Shown: one piece after another, positions 56,360 to 64,000 of the stretch
Position numbering within the stretch: the stretch's first letter is position 1
Layout: every line of letters starts with the position of its first letter
Source: Siphonodentalium dalli
Taxonomy: Eukaryota; Mollusca; Scaphopoda; Gadilida; Siphonodentaliidae
Direction of reading: 5' to 3'
DNA length: 64,000 nt
NCBI GenBank assembly: GCA_032622095.1
Contig: CP136063.1
Span: 91,739,980-91,803,979, forward strand
Program-made: the position numbers and the translations under genes
The notes under the pieces: generated by a model
Told to the model about the DNA's origin: nothing
Seen by the model: the letters and a program-made list of their open reading frames with translations, nothing else
Database searches by the model: none

Positions 56360-56790
56360 ATTCCACACCGTGCGTGTATTATCCCCCCTTTAATGATGTC
56401 ATAGCATGGTACATGCAAGACAGTATAACCCTATGATTATGTCTGTAGCTGTTGGTAAGATGTGAAATATAAATTTCAAGGTTCAATTCATTCGTGTAGT
56501 AATTTTGTATATGTTCAACGCTCTTCATTCGTGCGCTTGTATTGTTAACATTCATTCATAATGAGTGCCCCTTTAGAGTGTCTTGTGTTCCTTTAAGATT
56601 CAACCACCAATATTACATCACGTCCCTTGTTTCGTGTCACTTTAACTCCTTGAGTGGATTGTCCGCCTTTAATGATTTCATAGCGTGTGTACATGCAAGA
56701 CAGTATAACACTATGATTATGTCTGTAGCGGTTGTTGGTAAGATGTGAAATATAAATTTTTTAAGGTTCAATTCATTCGCATTACTATGT
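56360..56790 (+). repeat. Tandem duplication, about 280 bp
   Basis: The segment with ACATGCAAGACAGTATAAC and ATGATTATGTCTGTAGC occurs at about 56410-56490 and again at about 56691-56770 with similar flanks. It is non-coding. Confidence 0.6.
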
Positions 56791-57779
56791 TTTAATAGCC
56801 GAGCCTTCACTTCTCGTCTGACTCTCTTACCGACAAGACCTGTCTACACAGTACTTCTCCGGCAGACTATTCATCCACTGATAGGCCTACATACAGGTAT
56901 GCCCTAAATAATGGACTGCTTAACCACAGCAGAATTATAGGTAACTTTTCTTTTCTAAACATCGAACTTGTCTGAACCTATCAATTGATACAATAACAGT
57001 GATATAATGTTACATCATCGGTGCTAACTGGAGTTTTTGGTATACAAAATGAACGTAAGTGTGAATGGAATGATAAGTGGTTATTACGTAATGTTGTTAT
57101 AACAATGCCACCGAAACAATTTCTATAATTGAGTGACCTGGACGTATTATGTATGCATGCTTTGGATAACTAATTATCGTGTTAATGCTAACAATGACAC
57201 AGTTTATCAACCTTAATTGATACTAACCCGTTAAACAACTAATTCTGCTCAGACATTAAATCGATATGTTTTCTGAATGGCGTATAATTGTGAACGGGAA
57301 TATAATAGAATTCATTTGGTAAAGCAAGGTGTGACACATACATTGTTACCCACAATGTCGTGTGTGATTACGTGTACATAATATGTTCCATCGAATATGA
57401 CAGTTCATTCTGGGGGTTGTCCGCTCGTGATTCAAGATAGTACATCTCAATACTTCCAATAATTCACGATAATACACACCTATCATATACTCAATAACTT
57501 CATCTGGGATAGAGAAGTTAAGAATAAACGCTCTTTATTATTTATGTAAGAGTAATGGTGTCTATTTTCAGGTATGACAATTATATATGTATGAACTGCG
57601 TCCGATAAACACTGGAATGTATGCATTCATACCGATGGTCACAATGTCCAATAAAGCTATTTCTAAACATCGATTAATAATTTCATGAAAAATATTTGAA
57701 GAAAAAAATAACGAAAGATATTACACGCAAATAATTTTAATAAACATTCGACATAGCAGAAACCGAAAACTCGTTATAA
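56791..57779. other. Unassigned sequence
   Basis: A half-arm of the 2594-3317 foldback family lies at about 56892-56945. Otherwise no gene or motif was recognised. Confidence 0.4.
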
Positions 57780-58135
57780 ATTTTTTATTTAAACTTTTTT
57801 TTTGGAGAAATAATTTTGGGGGTTTTGAAATTTTTTCTTTTGGAAAAATAATTTTGGGGTTTTGAATTTTTTGTTTTTGGAAAAAAATAATTTTAGGGTT
57901 TTGAAATTTTTTGTTTTGGATAAATAAGTTTTGGGTTTTGAAATTTTGGAAGTTTTGGGTTTTGATATTTTGGAAGTTTTGAGAATATTTTAGTACAACC
58001 AATTTTACCCTGAAACAATTTTACCCTCAAACAATTTTACCCTCAAACAATTTTAGACCCAAAGATTCTATTTTGAGATGTGAGGCGAACGAGACACCCA
58101 CAACCAATTTTAGACCCAAAGATTCTATTTTTAGA
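57780..58135. repeat. T-rich simple-repeat array with conserved borders
   Basis: Degenerate units of TTTTGGAAAAATAATTTTGGG type fill 57790-57980. They are followed by three or four short units with CAATTTTACCCTCAAA and two copies of CCCAAAGATTCTATTTT and GTGAGGCGAACGAGAC. The border sequence is shared with 56240-56293. Confidence 0.55.
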
Positions 58136-58170
58136 TGTGAGGCGAACGAGACGGCTATTCTTCTCTTTGA

Positions 58171-59240
58171 TCGTTACTACTTTAAAACAGACCGCCATGA
58201 AACTTCCAGGCGATCACATATAGAGATATAGTTCTTCCGCTTGCTAAGCTCTGAACATTTTCACAAGTCGTATAATGCCTCAAATTGATTGCATGTATTA
58301 TAACGGAAATTCGAAATAAAATCAATACTAATTGATATAGAAGCTTTTCCGTGGGTCTTCGATTCATATTTATTATTATATACCAGGAAACTAAACAGAA
58401 CTTCTTATAACAAGAGACAGACCATCTTTCAAGGGTCGATTATCACTTCCGAATTAAGGTTTATAGTTTCCAGGGTTATACAATAAGAGATATGAGTCGA
58501 ATACACCTGTCCGAAAACGCTTCTGTCAATTACTATTGCTTTTATATCGATATTTTCTTTTTAATGGGATCTTTGGTCGTTACTACTTTAAAACATACCG
58601 CCATGAAACTTCCAGGCGATCACAGATAGAGATATAGTTCTTCCGCTTGCTAAGCTCTGAACATTTTCACAAGTCGTATAATGCCTCAAATTGATTGCAT
58701 GTATTATAACGGAAATTCGAAATAAAATCAATACTAATTGATATAGAAGCTTTTACGTGGGTCTTCGATTCATATTTATTATTATATACCAGGAAACTAA
58801 ACAGAACTTCTTATAACAAGAGACAGACCATCTTTCAAGGGTCGATTATCACTTCCGAAATAAGGTTTATAGTTTCCAGGGTTATACAATAAGAGATATG
58901 AGTCGAATACACCTGTCCGAAAACGTTTCTGTCAATTACTATTGCTTTTATATCGATATTTTCTTTTTAATGGGATCTTTGGTCGTTACTACTTTAAAAC
59001 ATACCGCCATGAAACTTCCAGGCGATCACAGATAGAGATATAGTTCTTCCGCTTGCTAAGCTCTGAACATTTTCACAAGTCGTATAATGCCTCAAATTGA
59101 TTGCATGTATTATAACGGAAATTCGAAATAAAATCAATACTAATTGATATAGAAGCTTTTCCGTGGGTCTTCGATTCATATTTATTATTATATACCAGGA
59201 AACTAAACAGAACTTCTTATAACAAGAGACAGACCATCTT
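58171..59240 (+). repeat. 406-bp tandem repeat, two full units and a partial third
   Basis: The word TCGTTACTACTTTAAAAC starts units at 58171, 58577 and 58983, giving an exact period of 406. Each unit includes an open stretch on the minus strand beginning MNRRPTEKLLYQLVLILFRI, which also occurs once at 22350-22560. I take this as repeat-borne and not a gene. The right arm has a single unit. Confidence 0.85.
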
Positions 59241-61042
59241 CAACATTGGCAAATGTGTGGCTGGATGAACAGCATTTGGAAATTTCGGACAGAAACAATG
59301 ATTTGTTGTTTCTGTTTTTGTAAATAAACAACCACTATGACGTGTAAAGTATATTGACTATTTTTTTTATTTTCCATAAATTGTAATATTAATTCGCTCT
59401 CGCTTAGAAAATGTTCAATTATAGGGGGTGATTTGGTTGGAATCTTTAATCAGTTGGAAGGTTTCGGGTGCCAAGTGAACAATTTAATTAAATATATATC
59501 GATGAAAGCACAAATTAAAATTAGTCAAGTTGAGTAAACGGTCTGGTTCACGGGCCGGTCGAGATTTACATCCGGGACCACAACTAACGAACGCTCTCTG
59601 ATAACGTCCCTGGCATAGGTCACCCCTTTCTCAGATTAAAGATGACCCATATTTGACACCAAATGATAACTTACGTAAAGAATGTTTTCAAAACGCCCTT
59701 TAAGATAATTCGTAAAATGGAAATAAAACAACTAACGCACCTTGTTATAAATTTGTGAACTGCAGTTTGACATTTTGAAAGGAAACGAAAAAAAAACAAC
59801 CTAATGTTCTCAGCGGTATTCATGGGATGAAACGAACCTTCGTGTGTATATTTGACTAACGGCGTCGGTGTCATCACCGCACCTACAGGTCTGTCCAGCC
59901 CACGAATACACACAGACCAGTAGGTAACTGTTACAGAACCCTATAAAAACCAGTGGTAAGTTTCTTTAAATTGGAATTTTGTTAATAATAATTAGATCGA
60001 ACCTATGTGTTGATTCGCGAAAGTTCTGATATGGACTAATTAATAGAAATATTTATACCATGTTTTTGAATTTTCGTCGGCCGGAACATATACGATAAAA
60101 ATAATTCATGGTTTCACTGCCCAGTTACACTGAATATTAAAGAGCGTTTTGACAACATGCTTTATGCCCTTGCTAATTGTTTGGTAAAAACGGATTGGAC
60201 ATATTCAGTCTGAGAAAGCGGTGATCTATTTCAGAGACGTGATCAGATAGCCTTCGTTTGGGATGGGGTAATTATGACCCCCCCCCCCCCGTGAATCAAT
60301 CCGTGACTGATTGTCATTAGCTCTCCTCTTGATTCTGAATTAGACTTTTTCCCTTGGTACCAGAAACCTTCCAAACTATCAATTTAAAAAGGCGACACGA
60401 AGCTGGATCTGCAATTCTAATTAATCACTTGTTCCCAATAAAGAGCGATCAGAGATACTGCTATTGTCTAAATTTGAATATTATTTTATTATATGATCCT
60501 ACCTTTATTCCATTCAATAAACCCATTCTATAAATTGTGATATTAAACGTTCGTTTAATAACAGGAAATCGTGCCAGGTGACCTTTGACTTCCAATTTGT
60601 CGTCTGTTTACATTTCGTACGCTACGTCTCAAAATACTATGGCTTCCAATATTTTTCCAACTAACTATAATGCATGAAGAGTTTGAAAAGTTGTATCATT
60701 AAATTTACGCCATTAAATACGCCAAAGAGTCTTTATTTATCTGCGACTATTTCTTTACGCGGGCAAACAACGTATAGTTAAGTGAAACGTGATCGCATGC
60801 TTTATAGCAGCCGATGTTAGTTTCGCGTCCCATTTGTTGTTTTAAGTATGTTTTGTCGATGTTTTGGATCATGCAATAAATAGAATATACAACTCGTTCC
60901 CAGTTTATAGCGGAATTTACAAAACTCGCCAAAGGCTCGGTCAAGACCTAATTTACTGGGATCGTTTTGTAAATTCCACTTTAAACTGGGGACTTGTTGT
61001 AGATCCTCTATATATTCATGCATATTTAATATTTAAACAATT
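59241..61042. other. Third-copy sequence, no gene
   Basis: It matches 22600-24681. The single TTAA at 60137-60140 is the empty site of the MITE at 23604-23824. A C-tract at about 60280 is much longer than in the right arm. Confidence 0.5.
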
Positions 61043-62157
61043 ATATGGAGCCCCGGAGGTGATATCATAATTGTTTTTTTTTAAATGAAGTCCTATCCAC
61101 GAGAATATGAAGTCGTGGCCACGAGCAAAAAGTCGTGGCCTCGATAATACGAAGTCGTGGCTGCATGAGAAAAAGTCGTTGCCAACAGGGGGGTTCTCCG
61201 GGAACGTATGCCGGTGTGGGTGGGTGGTCGGTGGGACCAACAATTATTTTTTTCTGCAACTCAATTTTTTCCTGTAAGTCTTTTGACTGTTTTTGCAATG
61301 AGTTTGGCTTAAAACACCTTAGAATGTCAATATTAACACAAATGAACAATTTCATGATGATCAGACAAACAGTATAGCCTGTAGCCCATGCTAATGGATT
61401 GAATTTTGAAATCCAAGATGGCCGCTGGCAGCCATGTTTTTTTTAGCCGAGTGACCCCAAAATGACTCGTTCCTATTTACATGTCAATGTTAACATCCAT
61501 GTCAAATAGTATGCACAGAAATACATATACATAAATTTTTAGTTGCGGACAAAATCTCTGTTTTAGTGTTAAAAAGGGGGTGGGTGTCCAAAAATGGTCG
61601 GGAAAAAAACTGCCGAAAACGGAAACATTTTTGGACGCGGGGGTGGTTGGGTCCCAACAAGGGTCGAAAGGCAAAATTCAGCATACGTGCCTGAAATGTT
61701 TTACCGACCCCCACCCCCTGTTGCCACGAGAAAAAAGGTCGTGGCTACGAGAATATGAAATTCATGGCTGGAGACTTAGCCCGCAGAAAAGTGACCCGCA
61801 CTTCCAATGCAACACATATACTATGTGCATGTCTAATGTTCCGACGATCAGTACGACACCGTACCCAGTTTATACCACCAACATTTTGGTATTGTTCGAA
61901 TCTTCAGAATCTCCACTATCTATACATATCCGAATACTGACATATGGCGTTAGCCCGTGGTGAATATTCCGGATCGGAGGCTCATTCTGAAGGAAATTGT
62001 CCCACACTTGCGATTTATCCATTAGATGCATATGCATGCCTGTGATCGGACGATCACTATGACACCGTATCCAGCTTTACTTATTTCTCGAGACCATGAC
62101 TTTATTCTCGTGGCCACGACTTAAAAAAAAATTCGGCTCTCGCCTCCGGGGCTCCAT
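61043..62157. mobile_element. Non-autonomous DNA transposon, third-copy orthologue
   Basis: It has the same inverted ends (ATGGAGCCCCGGAGG) and ACAATT flanks (61037-61042 and 62158-62163) as 24682-25719. It differs by small indels, and the G-tract is shorter here. Confidence 0.65.
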
Positions 62158-62330
62158 ACAATTCAGATATGTTTCTTTTCTGAATGTAAATTGAAACCAC
62201 CCCAACACAGAGCACACCCCCACCATGCACTACTTTATATGAATCGCAAAAACTTGAATCTATACCCAAACGTCCAACTTTGATTCTCAACAATGGGACA
62301 TTTGTAATACCCAACGGTTGGATATCCGAT

Positions 62331-62420
62331 ATCAGAAAAACATGCAAAGCCTCTTCATGAAACGGGGCTTGTCAACTAGCAATCCCCGTTTCACGAAGAG
62401 GCTTTGAATATTTCTCTGTG
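62331..62420. repeat. Long hairpin, third copy
   Basis: Same inverted repeat as 16708-16793 and 25905-25990. Confidence 0.65.
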
Positions 62421-62649
62421 TAAACAACAGAAAACTAGCCGTTCTCCTAAGTTTTCAAAGACCACAGAACAAATGTCGAAAATCTAATGATATTGAATAT
62501 TTATTTTTATTTTATATATATATGTGTGTGTGTGTGTGTGTATATATATTTGTCACATACATCATACATTTGAATACGTTTCATACTTGGAGGTCAATAA
62601 ACAATAAGGTACACATGGCTCAAGAATAAACAATTATGTAGATTTAGTG

Positions 62650-63240
62650 ATCGCAAAATCGGTTTGAAATCGGATGCATTGAACTGCATCATCCGCAACC
62701 CCAGTGATATACATGTACATGTATGTATGGTTTGAAACTTTGCCCCCAAAGCTGCTTTCATGTGAATACGTTTGCCCGAAAGCTGCATGCATTTGTCACA
62801 TGCGTCAGTCGTAGGTATGTAAAGGCAGCTTTCACAGACCTGCGGTTGACGCACATGTGACATTCGGCCAATGCATACGTCTCTCTGCTTTCACAGACAT
62901 GCGGCTATCAGGCAACGTTTCAAACCATATACATACGTCATTGGTGCTTTCACGGGTTTGCGGGTAACTTGCGGCTGGCGCAGTTAACTAAACGCATCCG
63001 ATTTCAAAACTTGCGTCAGCCGCAACCCCGTGGAAGCGCCAGTGATATTATGTATGGTTTGAAACGTTGCGCCTAACATGGTAGCCGCATGCGTCAATAG
63101 TAGGTCTGTGAAGGCAGATAGACGCATGCGTCAGCCGCGGGTCTGTGAAAGTAGATTTAGTTATAGATGATTAGGATCGTCCGCCCGCCAGATAACAGTC
63201 CCTCGTTAAGTCGAGTTTTTGAAGAAAACAAATCTCGACC
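62650..63240. repeat. GC-rich GCATGCG repeat, third copy
   Basis: It matches 26270-26830 in direct orientation and 16560-15843 inverted. It has no large minisatellite expansion. Confidence 0.6.
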
Positions 63241-63398
63241 AAAACAAAGATGAACACGAGCAGATGTTCTCGATAATTTTATTATCTAATTCTAACAATG
63301 CACATGTATTTCTAATCATTTGTACAACAGTTACAGTTTGAATGTGAGTTGTAAGTTCGCCCTATTTGTGGGTTTTAAATCAGTTGGTAGTTATTTCT

Positions 63399-63920
63399 CT
63401 GTATAGTCCCCTGGTTAAGTGGTCCTGATAATTATCTATGGTGTTGGTGGGTACTGCTGAGTTAGCTTTGATGTTGGTGGGGCAAAGTGATGCTGTTGAT
63501 AAAAAGTAGCGCTATATTTCACAATTTTTTTTGCCGTCTGTGTCTAATAAGTAATCAGAGTGATTCGATGATAGACCTGTGTCTACGTTAAATATCCAAG
63601 AACATATATGTTCTAAACTAGTGTAATATGGTTGTTGCAAAATGGTCGTAATAAAACTCATCTTATTATGGTCGGTTTCATGCAATCAACGCAGGCGTTA
63701 TTGACATAATAATGTTAAAATAGATATATTACTGGGTGATTTAAATAGAATGGCTTTCTTCGAATCGTTCGGATAAGTCTCTGAAATAACATTTTGTACT
63801 TGTTCTTAACGTCATCATTTTGTTCCACCAACATCACAGTAAATTAGCAACATCATACTAAATTAGTAACATCATAGTAAATTAGCATGACCACTTGGCT
63901 GGCGTGGTGGTATATACGTC
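63399..63920. mobile_element. Subterminal-repeat DNA transposon, third copy
   Basis: It matches 26981-27509, including the repeated ATGGTGTTGGTGGG-like words at the left end and fewer 19-bp units at the right end. Confidence 0.5.
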
Positions 63921-64000
63921 GTTTGTTGGTTTAACCTTTTCGTGGCCCGTAATTTTTTAGATCTGAAATAAAGAGAAAACACATGTAGTTATTGGCTACA

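Larger units (their letters stand above)
58160..64000 (+). repeat. Third copy of inner arm sequence (direct to right arm)
   Basis: It follows 22181-27600 in the same order and orientation through to the window edge. It differs by a 406-bp tandem expansion at its start and by lacking the MITE at 23604-23824. It includes the 2.4-kb block absent from the left arm. It probably continues beyond the window. Confidence 0.85.

Noticed and set aside
61580-61963. 127-codon frame in the third copy
   Set aside because: It lies inside the same transposon; the right-arm counterpart has a different frame and sequence.

Overview
The window is AT-rich, intron-bearing, repeat-dominated animal DNA. Non-LTR retrotransposon fragments, many small terminal-inverted-repeat (TIR) elements, a tRNA-derived SINE and a tandem repeat ending in a G-tract (43.9-44.5 kb) of a kind I associate with marine bivalves all point to a bivalve mollusc. 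The phylum is an inference from repeat content; I cannot name a species. No bacterial operons, CRISPR arrays, rRNA genes or convincing tRNA genes were seen.

Layout. The dominant structure is a very large imperfect inverted repeat. A left arm (about 0.56-18.4 kb) recurs in reverse complement as a right arm (about 22.2-43.8 kb), with an unpaired centre (18.4-22.2 kb) that holds a decayed CR1/L2-type retrotransposon. The inner part of the right arm is present a third time in direct orientation at 58.2-64.0 kb and runs off the window end. A shorter copy of right-arm sequence lies at 49.8-51.8 kb. Because the copies can be compared, many mobile elements can be dated relative to the duplication by their filled and empty sites.

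The only convincing host genes are copies of one small secreted-protein family. The left arm has a TATA-like box, exon 1 (9902-10081) with a signal peptide and a KR-flanked acidic peptide, and exon 2 (12696-12990) with a conserved helical, two-cysteine domain. The right arm, on the minus strand, has exon 1 (35997-35818), one exon 2 (33764-33476), a 5'-truncated exon 1 relic (32975-32917) and another exon 2 (31174-30856). All intact exons keep frame and splice sites while the surrounding DNA has diverged by indels. No terminal exon was found, and I do not recognise the family.

The rest is mobile DNA. A young 5'-truncated L1/Tx1-like LINE with a 731-codon open frame (6681-9554) is nested in a TTA-flanked TIR element. 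There are several TTAA-flanked (piggyBac-like) MITEs, foldback elements at 2.6, 42.5 and 51.9-53.0 kb, a MULE transposase relic, LINE ORF1 and ORF2 relics, and minisatellites with periods of 19, 21, 27, 39, 43 and 406 bp. Coordinates of arms and elements come from reading alignments by eye and are approximate unless a target-site duplication fixes them.
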